From contig NZ_BBUL01000092.1 in assembly GCF_000953825.1 (NCBI RefSeq), forward strand, positions 62,001 through 126,000: a DNA stretch of 64,000 nt, read 5' to 3'. Position 1 is the first letter of the stretch. Every line of letters starts with the position of its first letter. Shown here in pieces: positions 37,162 to 47,406 of this stretch. A program made the translations under genes and the position numbers. Source of the DNA: Cellvibrio sp. OA-2007 (GTDB taxonomy: Bacteria; Pseudomonadota; Gammaproteobacteria; Pseudomonadales; Cellvibrionaceae). Below the pieces are notes generated by a model. That model had not been told where the DNA came from, did not search any database, and saw only the letters and a program-made list of their open reading frames with translations.

Positions 37162-37785
37162 ATGAAAACTCGTACATTTACCACTGATACGCCTATCACC
37201 CATACCGCTATCGCCCTAATCAAGGGTTTTGCATTCAGCGCATTGTTCAGTTTTTCTTGCGCCAGTTTTGGTGAGAATTTAAATCCAATGATTGATGACT
37301 TTAGCAATGCCAACAATAACAACTTGGGCATTGCGCGCCAATTCATCAACGACTCTATTGCCGGAGGAGGCACCACTACTACCCAGGAAGTAACACAGGG
37401 GGTGATTAATGCAAAGGGTGACATTATTCCACCGCGTGGACAACCGGGTTGGGCCAGCTTGGTTCTGCCGCTCGATGCCCAGAGCCTGCCGCGCGATGCC
37501 AGTGCGTTTGAAGGTGTGCGCCTACTGATAAAGATTAATACCGGCAGCTTATCAGTTTCAGCCAACAGCACCGAGATTAGCAATTTCGATTACCACGCCG
37601 CACCCGTTGCGGTTGTTGCCGACGGCAAATTTCACGAGGTGAAAATTCCTTTCGCCAGTATGAAACGCGCCTGGTCAGAGCAGACACCACTCAATACCAA
37701 AACGATTACCAGCTTGAGCATTGTCGCTTTTGGTGTGCAAAAAAGTGCGTTTGATTTTGTGCTGGATGAAGTAAGTTTTTACTAA
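37162..37785 (+). CDS. Secreted CIA30-domain protein
   Basis: This 207-residue protein has a signal-like hydrophobic segment after a polar N-terminus (residues about 24-43, ending near Cys-Ala-Ser-Phe-Gly). The CIA30/galactose-binding-like beta-sandwich domain shows Met-Ile-Asp-Asp-Phe at its start, Leu-Pro-Leu-Asp-Ala and Phe-Asp-Phe-Val-Leu-Asp-Glu-Val-Ser-Phe-Tyr at its end. Bacterial members are often fused to or encoded near carbohydrate-active enzymes; the ligand here is unknown. It appears to be a target of the divergent sigma factor. The acyltransferase gene follows after 86 bp. Confidence 0.75.
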   Translation: MKTRTFTTDTPITHTAIALIKGFAFSALFSFSCASFGENLNPMIDDFSNANNNNLGIARQFINDSIAGGGTTTTQEVTQGVINAKGDIIPPRGQPGWASLVLPLDAQSLPRDASAFEGVRLLIKINTGSLSVSANSTEISNFDYHAAPVAVVADGKFHEVKIPFASMKRAWSEQTPLNTKTITSLSIVAFGVQKSAFDFVLDEVSFY

Positions 37786-37871
37786 GCAATTGCTTGGCGC
37801 CCGGCCATTACACTGACTGGGCGCACATCGACGCAAATAAATTCTCTTTATAAATTAACTGAAAAAATATT

Positions 37872-39098
37872 ATGAAAATGTCATCACCAGTACATGGGCG
37901 ACTCGACTATTTAGATGCAGCCCGCGCGTTTGCACTCCTGCTGGGTATTGTCTTTCACGCCAGCATATCGTTTATGCCTATTTTTATCGGCTGGGCAGTG
38001 ATGGATATATCGACCAGTGACCTGGTGCCGATGTTTATGCTGATCAGCCACTCGTTTCGCCTGGCATTGTTTTTTCTCATCGCCGGATTTTTTAGCCACA
38101 TGACTTTTCATCGCACAGGAACTGCCAAATTTTTACAATCGCGTTTAGTGCGTATTGCAATCCCATTGGTGATTGGATGGCTTTTATTGCGCCCACTGCT
38201 GGTATCCGGCTGGATTATGGGCGCCGAAAGTCTGCGCGGTGAGGTGAATATATTAGCGGCCTTGCAGGCAGGTTTTGCAACACTGGGCGATCTACCAAAA
38301 GATTTACTGGTTGGCTCACACCTCTGGTTTTTGTATTACCTGTTATTCATCAGTCTGAGTGTCGTATTAATACGCTCACTAGTGAACAAGCATAAGCCGA
38401 CAAAAGATAAATTAATTGATATCGCTGACCGCATCACCCATTGGTTATGCCACTCGCGCCTGGCACTGATTGCCATCGCAATGCCCACTGCCGCCTGCCT
38501 TTGGTTTATGGATCACTGGGGCATGGACACGCCCGATAAATCCCTTGTGCCGCATATTCCGGCAACACTCATCTACGGTGGCTTTTTTCTGCTGGGCTGG
38601 CTGTTGCATCGGCAAGCGGATTTAGTCGCACAGTTTGCACGCATCACTGCGGGAAAACTTATGCTCTGTGTGGTGGCGATTATTGCCGCAAACTTACTCT
38701 CGGCTTTTGAAATGCAACTCGCCCATCCACACTATTATTTACTAAAAACCGGTTTTGCTTTCAGCTATGCGCTGATGATGTGGTCACTGGTCGCACTGAC
38801 ACTTGGGCTGTTTAAACGCTGCTTTGATCGGCCAAGCAAAACCATTCGCTACCTCGCCGACTCATCCTATTGGCTCTACCTTATCCACCTGCCCATTGTT
38901 ATTTGGTTGCAAATCGCCCTCGCCGAATTGCCGCTGCACTGGTCGCTAAAGTTAGCGGCCATTTGCGCCATTACTATTTCACTGTCTTTGGTACTCTACG
39001 CCGTATTTGTTCGCTCGACGTTTATCGGTTTCATACTAAATGGAAAACGAAAAACCCCATATTTATCCCAACAAACCCGCAGAAAACCCAGATTTTGA
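37872..39098 (+). CDS. Acyltransferase family 3 membrane protein (MdoC/OpgC-like)
   Basis: This 408-residue protein has about ten membrane segments. The acyltransferase-3 opening is Arg-Leu-Asp-Tyr-Leu-Asp-Ala-Ala-Arg-Ala-Phe-Ala-Leu-Leu-Leu-Gly-Ile-Val-Phe-His, with the catalytic-type His in Phe-His-Ala. Such proteins acylate glucans or other surface carbohydrates from the inner membrane; this one resembles the glucan succinyltransferase MdoC. It may be co-transcribed with the CIA30 gene and so fall under the sigma factor. Ribosome-site strength is low. No terminator is visible before the EF-G gene. Confidence 0.85.
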   Translation: MKMSSPVHGRLDYLDAARAFALLLGIVFHASISFMPIFIGWAVMDISTSDLVPMFMLISHSFRLALFFLIAGFFSHMTFHRTGTAKFLQSRLVRIAIPLVIGWLLLRPLLVSGWIMGAESLRGEVNILAALQAGFATLGDLPKDLLVGSHLWFLYYLLFISLSVVLIRSLVNKHKPTKDKLIDIADRITHWLCHSRLALIAIAMPTAACLWFMDHWGMDTPDKSLVPHIPATLIYGGFFLLGWLLHRQADLVAQFARITAGKLMLCVVAIIAANLLSAFEMQLAHPHYYLLKTGFAFSYALMMWSLVALTLGLFKRCFDRPSKTIRYLADSSYWLYLIHLPIVIWLQIALAELPLHWSLKLAAICAITISLSLVLYAVFVRSTFIGFILNGKRKTPYLSQQTRRKPRF

Positions 39099-39225
39099 CC
39101 CAAAAATGTAAAAGAAGCGCTTTAGACTCCTTTTTCCTTGAGCAAAACCGGATAACTTCCTGTATATTACGCCGCTATTTTCCAACCCTGCTTTTTCTAA
39201 CCTTGCATAACATTAAGAGAGTCCT

Positions 39226-41319
39226 ATGGCTGACTTATCCCTTTACAGAAACATCGGTATCTTCGCTCACGTGGACGCCGGTAAAACCACTACCACCGAG
39301 CGTATCCTCAAGCTCACTGGCCGTATTCACAAAATCGGTGAAGTTCACGAAGGTGAATCAACTACCGACTTCATGGAACAAGAAGCTGAGCGCGGCATTA
39401 CCATTCAGTCAGCAGCGGTAAGCTGTTTCTGGAAAGGCACTCGCTTCAACGTTATCGATACCCCCGGACACGTTGACTTCACCGTTGAAGTTTACCGTTC
39501 GCTGAAAGTTCTCGATGGCGGCATCGGCGTATTCTGTGGTTCTGGCGGCGTTGAGCCTCAGTCAGAAACCAACTGGCGCTACGCGAACGACTCAAAAGTA
39601 TCGCGTTTGATTTTCGTTAACAAACTCGACCGTATCGGCGCTGACTTCCTGAAAGTAACCGCACAAGTTAAGAAAGTATTGGGCGCAAACCCATTGATCA
39701 TGACCCTGCCAATCGGCCGTGAAGACGAGTTCGTCGGTGTTGTTGACCTGTTAACTCGCCAAGCCTATGTGTGGGACGAAACTGGTCAACCAGAAAACTA
39801 CAGCGTTACCGAGATCCCAGCCAACATGGTTGACGATGTTGAGCTGTACCGCGGCCAACTGATCGAAACCGCTGTAGAAATGGACGATGACCTGATGATG
39901 TCTTACATGGAAGGCGAAGAACCTTCTATCGACGATATCAAGCGTTGCATCCGTAAAGGTACTCGCGAATTAGCCTTCTTCCCAACCTACTGCGGTTCCG
40001 CCTTTAAAAACAAAGGCATGCAATTGCTGTTGGACGCAGTTGTTGATTATTTGCCTGCTCCGCACGAAGTTAATCCACAGCCTTTGACTGACGAAGAAGG
40101 TAATCCTAACGGTAAATTCGCTATCGTTAGTGCCGATGAGCCGTTCCGCGCTCTGGCATTCAAAATTATGGATGACCGTTTCGGTGCCCTGACGTTCTGC
40201 CGCATTTACTCTGGCCGCCTGAACAAAGGCGACACCATTCTTAACTCCTTTACCGGCAAAACCGAGCGCGTAGGCCGCATGGTTGAAATGCAGGCAAACG
40301 AGCGTAACGAATTGAACAGTGCTGAAGCAGGCGACATTATCGCTATCGTAGGCATGAAGAACGTGCAAACCGGCCACACCCTGTGTGATCCAAAGCATGA
40401 ATGTACACTGGAAGCGATGGTATTCCCTGAGCCAGTAATCTCTATTTCGGTAACCCCGAAAGACAAGGGCTCAGTAGAGAAGATGGGTATCGCCATTGGT
40501 AAAATGGTTGCAGAAGACCCAACTTTCCGCGTTGAAACCGATGTAGATTCAGGTGAAACCATCCTTAAAGGTATGGGTGAATTGCACTTGGATATTAAAG
40601 TAGACGTACTGAAGCGTACTTACGGTGTTGAGTTGATCGTAGGTCAACCACAGGTTGCTTACCGCGAAACCATTACTCGTGAAATCGCCGACAGCTACAC
40701 CCACAAGAAGCAATCGGGTGGTTCTGGTCAGTACGGTAAGATCGACTACACCATTAAACCAGGCGAGCCAAACACTGGCTTCACCTTTACCACCTCGTGC
40801 GTGGGCGGTAGCGTTCCGAAAGAATTCTACCCAGCAATCGAGAAAGGCTTCCGCTCAATGATGTCTACCGGTCCATTGGCAGGCTTCCCGGTATTGGACG
40901 TAGTTATCGATGTAAATGACGGTGGATTCCACGCCGTTGACTCCTCGGCAATTGCGTTTGAAATCGCTGCTAAAGGCGCTTTCCGTCAATCTATGCCTAA
41001 AGCTGGCCCACAACTGCTTGAACCAATCATGAAAGTAGATGTGTTCTCACCAGAAGATCACGTAGGTGATGTAATTGGTGACTTGAACCGTCGTCGCGGC
41101 ATGATCTCTGGTCAAGAAGCTGGCGTTACCGGTGTACGCATCAAAGCTGACGTTCCTCTTTCAGAAATGTTTGGTTACATCAGCACCCTGCGCACCATGA
41201 CCTCTGGTCGCGGTCAGTTCTCTATGGAATTCTCTCACTACTCCGCATGCCCTGCGAACGTATCTGAAGCAGTAATTGCAAAAGAGAAAGAAAAGAAAGC
41301 CGCTGCCGCTAAAAACTAA
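39226..41319 (+). CDS. fusA: Elongation factor G, second (EF-G2-like) copy
   Basis: This 697-residue translational GTPase catalyses ribosome translocation or related steps. G-motifs include Ala-His-Val-Asp-Ala-Gly-Lys-Thr-Thr (P-loop, about 15-23), Asp-Thr-Pro-Gly-His (G3) and Asn-Lys-Leu-Asp (G4); domains II-V follow in normal order. It is not within an rpsL-rpsG-tuf cluster, so it is probably the second EF-G typical of pseudomonads and vibrios, not the str-operon copy. A TATATT at about 39161 may be its -10. Confidence 0.93.
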   Translation: MADLSLYRNIGIFAHVDAGKTTTTERILKLTGRIHKIGEVHEGESTTDFMEQEAERGITIQSAAVSCFWKGTRFNVIDTPGHVDFTVEVYRSLKVLDGGIGVFCGSGGVEPQSETNWRYANDSKVSRLIFVNKLDRIGADFLKVTAQVKKVLGANPLIMTLPIGREDEFVGVVDLLTRQAYVWDETGQPENYSVTEIPANMVDDVELYRGQLIETAVEMDDDLMMSYMEGEEPSIDDIKRCIRKGTRELAFFPTYCGSAFKNKGMQLLLDAVVDYLPAPHEVNPQPLTDEEGNPNGKFAIVSADEPFRALAFKIMDDRFGALTFCRIYSGRLNKGDTILNSFTGKTERVGRMVEMQANERNELNSAEAGDIIAIVGMKNVQTGHTLCDPKHECTLEAMVFPEPVISISVTPKDKGSVEKMGIAIGKMVAEDPTFRVETDVDSGETILKGMGELHLDIKVDVLKRTYGVELIVGQPQVAYRETITREIADSYTHKKQSGGSGQYGKIDYTIKPGEPNTGFTFTTSCVGGSVPKEFYPAIEKGFRSMMSTGPLAGFPVLDVVIDVNDGGFHAVDSSAIAFEIAAKGAFRQSMPKAGPQLLEPIMKVDVFSPEDHVGDVIGDLNRRRGMISGQEAGVTGVRIKADVPLSEMFGYISTLRTMTSGRGQFSMEFSHYSACPANVSEAVIAKEKEKKAAAAKN

Positions 41320-41340
41320 GTTTTTAGCAAGCAGCAAAAA

Positions 41341-41366
41341 GCCCCGGCAGTGTGAATTGTCGGGGC
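41341..41366 (+). terminator. Terminator after the EF-G gene
   Basis: A 9-bp stem (one G-U pair; 41341-41349 with 41358-41366) is followed by T7. Confidence 0.88.
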
Positions 41367-41408
41367 TTTTTTTATGGTCGATAACAATCCGCAAGAGAAT
41401 AACCAACA

Positions 41409-42125
41409 GTGAGCAGCGATACAAAAATCAAGTTGGGCAAACGCTTACAACATATTGAAGCCATGGTGAGCGAACATTACGATCACATCTGGGATTGTTG
41501 CTGCGACCATGGATTATTAGGTGCTGCGTTACTCTCGCGGCAAGCCGCATCACACATTCATTTCGTGGATGCAGCACCCTCACTGATGCACGCACTGGAA
41601 ATTAAACTCTCTCGATTTTATCCGACAAACACTGAATCAAATTCACACTGGCACACACACTGCCTGGATGCAGCAACCCTGCCCTTGCAAGACTTCAATG
41701 GCAGACACTTGGTGATTATTGCCGGTGTAGGTGGCGACTTGATGACCGAACTGGTCACAGCAATTCATCAAAAGAATCCAATCTGTAATATCGATTTCCT
41801 ACTCTGCCCTGTACACCACCAATTTACCCTGAGGCAGCAATTAATCCAGTTGGGTTTCAGTTTGAAAAACGAAATACTCATCACCGAAAACCAACGTTTT
41901 TATGAAGCCTTATTGGTGTCCACGGCCAATAATCCACACACCAAAATACATTCAGTTGGCAACTTGATTTGGCAAAGCAACACACCACAACAAAGCAAAA
42001 TTGCAGGCGATTACTTACAAAAGACCTTAGCTCACTACAACAGAATCCAACTAAACCCCGAGGCCGCAGTACAGCATATTATTGATGCATATAGCGCAAT
42101 TACGATTCCACCCCACAGCTATTGA
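41409..42125 (+). CDS. trmK: tRNA (adenine-N1) methyltransferase, TrmK-like
   Basis: This 238-residue SAM-dependent methyltransferase starts with GTG. The N-terminal Leu-Gly-Lys-Arg-Leu-Gln-His-Ile and SAM motif Asp-Cys-Cys-Cys-Asp-His-Gly-Leu-Leu-Gly match the TrmK/YtmA family (COG2384), as does Ile-Ile-Ala-Gly-Val-Gly-Gly-Asp. Bacterial TrmK methylates A22 of tRNA; gammaproteobacterial members are less studied, so the exact target is inferred. It sits alone between the EF-G terminator and the GH43 gene. Confidence 0.8.
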   Translation: MSSDTKIKLGKRLQHIEAMVSEHYDHIWDCCCDHGLLGAALLSRQAASHIHFVDAAPSLMHALEIKLSRFYPTNTESNSHWHTHCLDAATLPLQDFNGRHLVIIAGVGGDLMTELVTAIHQKNPICNIDFLLCPVHHQFTLRQQLIQLGFSLKNEILITENQRFYEALLVSTANNPHTKIHSVGNLIWQSNTPQQSKIAGDYLQKTLAHYNRIQLNPEAAVQHIIDAYSAITIPPHSY

Positions 42126-42368
42126 GCCAACGCACGGCGTAAGCCTCAGCACTTTTTGGGTTTCATACCAAAGTAATGATATGTAATAAATTTAAGCCCA
42201 AGCTGACAACAGTAAATTTTTACGCAATCATTCACCTCCGGTTTCAAAACACCAGCAACATTAAAATAATATTATTTTCGGCATCTGATTTCGGTCTCTA
42301 CCACTTACAAAGTGACTTAAGCGTTACCGCACCCTTAATCACTTTAATAAAATAATTGGGAGACAAAT

Positions 42369-44003
42369 GTGAAAAAAACCTATCCACTACTGTTAAGCGC
42401 GCTCTTGCTAATAATAAGTAGCGCCAGCCACGCTGACACCAAAAAACAATGCACTCCGCATTTAGGCAACGCCTTTCTTAAGCATTGCCAGCAATGGGCG
42501 CAAGGCATTGAAGGTCAACGCAAAGCCGACCTCGGCAACGGAAAATATTTAAATCCCATAATGGCCGGTGATCACCCAGACCCCAGCGTGCTCAAAGACG
42601 GCGACGACTACTACATGACGTTTTCATCGTTTGAGGCCTACCCTGCCCTCACTATTTGGCATTCAAAAGATTTGGTGAACTGGCAGCCCATCGCCCCGGC
42701 GCTGACAAAATATGTTGGCAGTATTTGGGCACCGGAACTGACTAAACACAATGGACGATTTTATTTGTACATCCCCGCAAAGTTGCCCGGCAACAATAAT
42801 ATTTACGTTATCTGGGCGGACAATATTCGCGGCCCTTGGTCGGAGCCTATTGCACTCAATAATGACCGAATTGATCCGGGTCATATTGTCGGTGAGGACG
42901 GTAAGCGCTATTTGTTTTTATCACACGGCGACCGCGTTCAGTTAAGCGATGACGGGTTAAAAATTGTTGGCGAGATGGAGCATGTCTACGACGGCTGGCA
43001 ATATCCCGAAGAGTGGGATGTAGAAAGCTACGCGCAGGAAGGCCCCAAAATGATGAAACACGAGGGCTACTATTACATGACCCTCGCACTCGGCGGCACG
43101 GCTGGCCCACCGACTGGCCACATGGTGGTGTCAGCGCGATCCAAATCCATTCACGGCCCTTGGGAAAACTCCCCCTACAATCCGATTATCCGCACCGAAT
43201 CCGCTGCAGAAAAATGGTGGTCAAAAGGTCATGCAACTTTGGTGGAAGGCCCCGCAAGCACAGACAAAAAGCCGGACTGGTACATGATGTATCACGCCTA
43301 CGAAAACGGTTTTCACACACTTGGCCGCCAAGCGATGATGGAGCCGATTGAGTGGACCAAAGACGGCTGGTTCAAAGCCAAAGGAGTCGACGCCGGCAAG
43401 CCGATTGCAAAACCAAAAGGCGGGCAGGCAGTTCCACACGGCATGGCATTATCCGACGATTTTTCTACTAATAAATTTGGCATCCAATGGAGTTTTTTCC
43501 GCGGCGATACCAGCGAAAATCAACGCGTGCAATATAAAGATGGCGCACTCGAATTAACGGCAAAAGGCACGTCCCCCAGCAATACTTCACCGCTGACATT
43601 TTTAGCTGGCGATCAGGCATATCAATTCGAAGTGGATATGGAAATTGATCCCGATGCACAAGGCGGCGCTTTGTTGTTTTACAACGATAAACTTTATGCC
43701 GGTGTAGGAATCAATAAAAACGGCATGGTGTTGCATCGCTATGGCATGGATCAACGCACCACACCCAAACCTGAAGGCATGAACAATAGATTACGGATTC
43801 GTGTAACCAATAATCGCCACATATTAACCATTCACACCAGCACCGATGCGGGAAAAAACTGGGTGAAATACGGCGTACAAATGGATGTATCCGGTTATCA
43901 CCATAATGTCGCCTATGGGTTTATGAGTTTGCGCCCGGCAATTTATGCCGCAGGTAAAGGCAAGGTTCGCTTTAGTAATTTGGTTTATCGCGCACTGCCT
44001 TAG
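42369..44003 (+). CDS. GH43-family glycosidase
   Basis: This 544-residue secreted protein starts with GTG (an overlapping ATG is followed at once by a stop) after GGGAG. Its signal peptide ends near Ala-Ser-His-Ala-Asp. The five-bladed GH43 domain (about 58-340) shows the base Asp in Ala-Gly-Asp-His-Pro-Asp-Pro-Ser, an Asp in Arg-Ile-Asp-Pro-Gly-His and the acid Glu in Gln-Glu-Gly-Pro-Lys. A C-terminal beta-sandwich (about 360-540) probably binds carbohydrate. GH43 enzymes release xylose or arabinose from hemicellulose or pectin. It converges on a TonB receptor gene, fitting a shared polysaccharide utilisation function. Confidence 0.9.
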   Translation: MKKTYPLLLSALLLIISSASHADTKKQCTPHLGNAFLKHCQQWAQGIEGQRKADLGNGKYLNPIMAGDHPDPSVLKDGDDYYMTFSSFEAYPALTIWHSKDLVNWQPIAPALTKYVGSIWAPELTKHNGRFYLYIPAKLPGNNNIYVIWADNIRGPWSEPIALNNDRIDPGHIVGEDGKRYLFLSHGDRVQLSDDGLKIVGEMEHVYDGWQYPEEWDVESYAQEGPKMMKHEGYYYMTLALGGTAGPPTGHMVVSARSKSIHGPWENSPYNPIIRTESAAEKWWSKGHATLVEGPASTDKKPDWYMMYHAYENGFHTLGRQAMMEPIEWTKDGWFKAKGVDAGKPIAKPKGGQAVPHGMALSDDFSTNKFGIQWSFFRGDTSENQRVQYKDGALELTAKGTSPSNTSPLTFLAGDQAYQFEVDMEIDPDAQGGALLFYNDKLYAGVGINKNGMVLHRYGMDQRTTPKPEGMNNRLRIRVTNNRHILTIHTSTDAGKNWVKYGVQMDVSGYHHNVAYGFMSLRPAIYAAGKGKVRFSNLVYRALP

Positions 44004-44039
44004 CGAAAAATATTTTTCAAATTATTGGCCATAAAAAAA

Positions 44040-44063
44040 GGGATACCGGAAAACCGGCATCCC
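44040..44063 (+). terminator. Bidirectional terminator, GH43 / TonB receptor
   Basis: GGGATACCGG pairs with CCGGCATCCC (one mismatch) across AAAA, flanked by A7 and T7. Confidence 0.9.
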
Positions 44064-44086
44064 TTTTTTTCACTTAGACCCTCGTA

Positions 44087-46801
44087 TTAGAACGAGTACT
44101 GAGCACCCAGGTAGAATTGGCGACCTGATTTAAGTGTGGTATCTACCAAACCATAGTCACTGATCAATGTAGTTTCAGCTTCGTCAGTCAGATTCAATGC
44201 ATCAAAAGTAAACTTCAAATTGTCATTGAATTGATAGCTAAACGCCGCATCGACTACAGCAACATCATCGGTGTTGTCACTGCCAATCGCCGCGCCCGCC
44301 GGGGTTTTGTAGACAGTCACACCTTGAGTTTGATAATCGCTACGGAAAGTGTAAGAAATACGCCCAGAGAATCCAGAATCATTTTCATACCAAAGCGTTG
44401 CGTTGTAGCTTTCATCTGACTGGCCATTCAAGCGGGTCAACACAGGTAAAGCTGCAGTGCCGGTGTTAACCTCTGACTCAATCGAGGTGACGTTGGCTTT
44501 AATACCGAAGTTTTGCAGCCACTCTGGGCCAAAGGTAAACGGCTGCTGGTATTGCAACTCCCAGCCGGTTAATTCACCACCTTCACCATTGCCGGTAGTA
44601 CGATAGTTGAAAATATCTTGCTTGGTAGCTGGGCCATTACCTAACAAGCTATCCGGTAAGCCCAATGAAACCCAAGGCACATCAATGCGGATGGTTGCAG
44701 GGAAGGATTCAATATCTTTTTTGAACCAGGCCAATGACACCAATGCTTCTTCTGCAAAGTACCACTCAACACCAATATCCGTGGCCTTGGCGCGGAATGG
44801 ATCTAGATTAGGGTTGCCTGCAGTGTAGGCGCGGTTGAACACGTCTACGCTGCCCCCTGGAGTCAGGTTGCCCAAGCTTGGGCGGGTCATTACTTCTGCC
44901 CAAGAGGCTCTCACAATAACATCAGCTATTGGCTCCAAGGCGAGGTTAATAGCTGGCAGAGTGTCGGTGTAATCGCGCGAAACACTGACTTCGGTACCGC
45001 TCACAATACCGCGTGAGGATTGCATAGTTTCCACATAACGCACACCAACATCACCTCGGAACGGCAAGCTGAACAGCTCGGTATTGAAATCTACTTGTGC
45101 ATAGTGACCGCGGTCGTACTCCTCTACTGAACGATCCTCACCAGCTTGAACAACCGCAGGGAAACAAACGCTATCGGTAAACAAGCCCGTTTTGTTAGCA
45201 ACCTTGTTAATGTTTGGCAGGAAGAATTCGTTGGCGCCATTGCCTGGCGTATAGAGTGAGCCTAGATCAGATGTAACATTCATATCAGCCAGTGTAAGAG
45301 AGCAGCCCGCAGGAACACTGACGCTGCCACCTTGAGGAGCCGCTTGGCTCAACACCGCGCGATCGCGTCTAGCTTGATTGTTATCAAAGCCAAACTTCTT
45401 CCACGAGGCACCCGCTTTCAAGGTGAATACTTCTGTCAGATCCCAAATAAAATCAAGCTGGCCAACATCATAATCATTGGTTGTGTCAGCAGGGCGATCA
45501 CGCAATTCTGAAATCTTCCAGTTGGCAGGATCTTTTAAATCAAAACCGTAAGTTAAGGTTGGATTTAATGCATTGCCACGATAGTCGTAAGCGAAGTCAG
45601 CGTTAAAGCGCTCCAAAATTACGGTTGACTCTTGTAGGACTTCGGTTTTTGACTCAGAAGTACCTGCAAGCGCTTTTATACGAAAGCTATCGGTAAACTC
45701 GTGAGTTACGTTGAGTGAGTACTGACCAAAACTGGTGTCAGCATCCACTAAAGAGTTTTCAGCACGAACGTCAACACCGCTTAATTTGGCGTACTGCAAT
45801 GAATTAGTTGCGGCATCATACGCATAGTCTACAACTGTAGTTTCACGGCGACCCGTAGCACCAGTACGCGCCATGGAAATTGGCGTTAAAGTCAAATCAT
45901 TTTGCTGATAGCCGAGTTCAGCATAGAGCGCATCCAATGTCACCTTGGTTGCATCTGTTGGAGCCCATTGAATTGTTGCGGTGGCCCCAAAACGCTCCAG
46001 ATCAATACTTCTGTCGAGCTGGCGAGGAAAGCGAGGAATGTTTGCAGTATTTACTTCCGCTGGGAGAGTGGCCGCATTTTTCCAGCGGTTATTGCCAGTG
46101 GTAGGGGAACCAAGTTGTTCCCAACGGCCAGAATTGTGGCCTTCTTGAGCGATGCTGCGCTCTGAATACGCTAAAGAGACAGACGCTCCCAAAGTGCCTT
46201 CATCATTAACGATATTTGCCAAGGCGGTCATACGGGGATCGCTATTCCCCGACAGATCGTTATAGCCTTGGGTATAGCTCACAGTGTATGAGTCTTCTGA
46301 AGAATCCAGTGGGCGAGCGGTGAACAAATCAACAGTTGCACCTAATGAACCCTCTTCTACTTCAGCAGTTTGAGATTTTCTTACATCAATACGGCTAAAT
46401 AACTCCGATGCAAAAATATTAAAATCAAACGAGCGAGCCTTGTTGTTGTATCCGGTAGCAATCGTCTCCATGCCATTAATGCGAACACGGCTAAAATCCG
46501 GACTTAAACCACGCACACTGATTTGCTTACCTTCACCGCCTACACGATCGATATTCACGCCAGGGATACGCTGCATAGCTTCAGCAAGGTTGTTATCGGG
46601 GAAGTCGCCGATATCTTCAGCAACAATACTATCGGTTGCGCCGGTATTGTTGCGCTTTAAGTTAAGTGCATTTTTCAAACTGTCACGAAAGCTGCCAGTT
46701 ACAACAACCTCTTCAACTGTGTTGTCTTGTGCACTGACAGTAGGTGCGAAAGATACAACTGCCATAGCAAGCACAAGCGGATTAATAGTAAATTTTTTCA
46801 T
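44087..46801 (-). CDS. TonB-dependent receptor, carbohydrate type
   Basis: This 904-residue outer-membrane receptor has a signal peptide ending near Thr-Val-Ser-Ala-Gln and a TonB box-like Glu-Glu-Val-Val-Val-Thr-Gly. The plug carries Asn-Asn-Leu-Ala-Glu-Ala-Met-Gln-Arg-Ile-Pro-Gly-Val, and the barrel ends in Leu-Gly-Ala-Gln-Tyr-Ser-Phe. The plug type and the convergent GH43 gene suggest uptake of xylan-, arabinan- or pectin-derived oligosaccharides; the sugar is not proven. The long upstream region holds two LacI-like operators and a terminator, so control may involve both repression and leader termination. Confidence 0.92.
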   Translation of the reverse strand: MKKFTINPLVLAMAVVSFAPTVSAQDNTVEEVVVTGSFRDSLKNALNLKRNNTGATDSIVAEDIGDFPDNNLAEAMQRIPGVNIDRVGGEGKQISVRGLSPDFSRVRINGMETIATGYNNKARSFDFNIFASELFSRIDVRKSQTAEVEEGSLGATVDLFTARPLDSSEDSYTVSYTQGYNDLSGNSDPRMTALANIVNDEGTLGASVSLAYSERSIAQEGHNSGRWEQLGSPTTGNNRWKNAATLPAEVNTANIPRFPRQLDRSIDLERFGATATIQWAPTDATKVTLDALYAELGYQQNDLTLTPISMARTGATGRRETTVVDYAYDAATNSLQYAKLSGVDVRAENSLVDADTSFGQYSLNVTHEFTDSFRIKALAGTSESKTEVLQESTVILERFNADFAYDYRGNALNPTLTYGFDLKDPANWKISELRDRPADTTNDYDVGQLDFIWDLTEVFTLKAGASWKKFGFDNNQARRDRAVLSQAAPQGGSVSVPAGCSLTLADMNVTSDLGSLYTPGNGANEFFLPNINKVANKTGLFTDSVCFPAVVQAGEDRSVEEYDRGHYAQVDFNTELFSLPFRGDVGVRYVETMQSSRGIVSGTEVSVSRDYTDTLPAINLALEPIADVIVRASWAEVMTRPSLGNLTPGGSVDVFNRAYTAGNPNLDPFRAKATDIGVEWYFAEEALVSLAWFKKDIESFPATIRIDVPWVSLGLPDSLLGNGPATKQDIFNYRTTGNGEGGELTGWELQYQQPFTFGPEWLQNFGIKANVTSIESEVNTGTAALPVLTRLNGQSDESYNATLWYENDSGFSGRISYTFRSDYQTQGVTVYKTPAGAAIGSDNTDDVAVVDAAFSYQFNDNLKFTFDALNLTDEAETTLISDYGLVDTTLKSGRQFYLGAQYSF

Positions 46802-46943
46802 AGCTATTCCCGTGTTTTATTGTGATGAACCCAATTGATTTTTATTGGTATTAACGACGCGAATATGCCGATAAGGCTTAGCTTCAAGAGCTAAATTTTT
46901 ATAAGTTTTTTTATGACAGAACCACCCAAGAAACCTATTCGTT

Positions 46944-46969
46944 AAAAAAAGCCACTACAAAGCAGTGGC
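46944..46969 (-). terminator. Terminator in the TonB receptor leader
   Basis: GCCACT pairs with AGTGGC (extendable through wobble pairs to 8 bp), followed on the minus strand by T7. It lies between the LacI-like operators and the receptor start, so transcripts from the operator region would stop about 140 nt short of the gene. Confidence 0.75.
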
Positions 46970-47099
46970 AAGCTTGGGGAATAAGCATCCTTATAGATGA
47001 CCTAAAATTATTATTCTCATCTTTCATATTTGCAACCAAAGTCTATAAATATTACTTAATGAATCATTTAGGTGTGTAGATATCACACACACCACATAA

Positions 47100-47146
47100 T
47101 GTATACGTTTACGAACACACAAAATCACGAGATGTAAACGATTACT
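47100..47146 (-). promoter_or_regulatory. Twin LacI-like operators upstream of the TonB receptor
   Basis: TGTATACGTTTACG (47100-47113) and TGTAAACGATTACT (47133-47146) are imperfect palindromes centred on CG, 33 bp apart (about three helical turns). They resemble LacI-family sites and may support looping. Elsewhere in 46802-47406 I see an AT-rich 11-bp hairpin (47201-47232) but no gene. Confidence 0.55.
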
Positions 47147-47406
47147 TACAATTTAATAATACAATTCATCGCCTGTAATTAACAAAAAAACAAAATTAAT
47201 AAATCCTAATATTTATTAATTTATTAGGATTTTTATCCCAATATAAACAAGAATAAAAAAGCCCTGACACTGACCCAATCAAAAGATACAACTGACGAGA
47301 AGGGCCCAACAGCAGCAGCCAGGTACCACCGTTTTTATGCAGTGAATAAAAACCTAAAGTGTTTTATTCTGCCAGGTAACGACAAAAAAATAGCTTGGGA
47401 GAAACC

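Noticed and set aside
47201-47232. Terminator on the plus strand
   Set aside because: The 11-bp stem is purely AT-rich and no plus-strand gene ends here; more likely just AT-rich intergenic sequence or a binding site.
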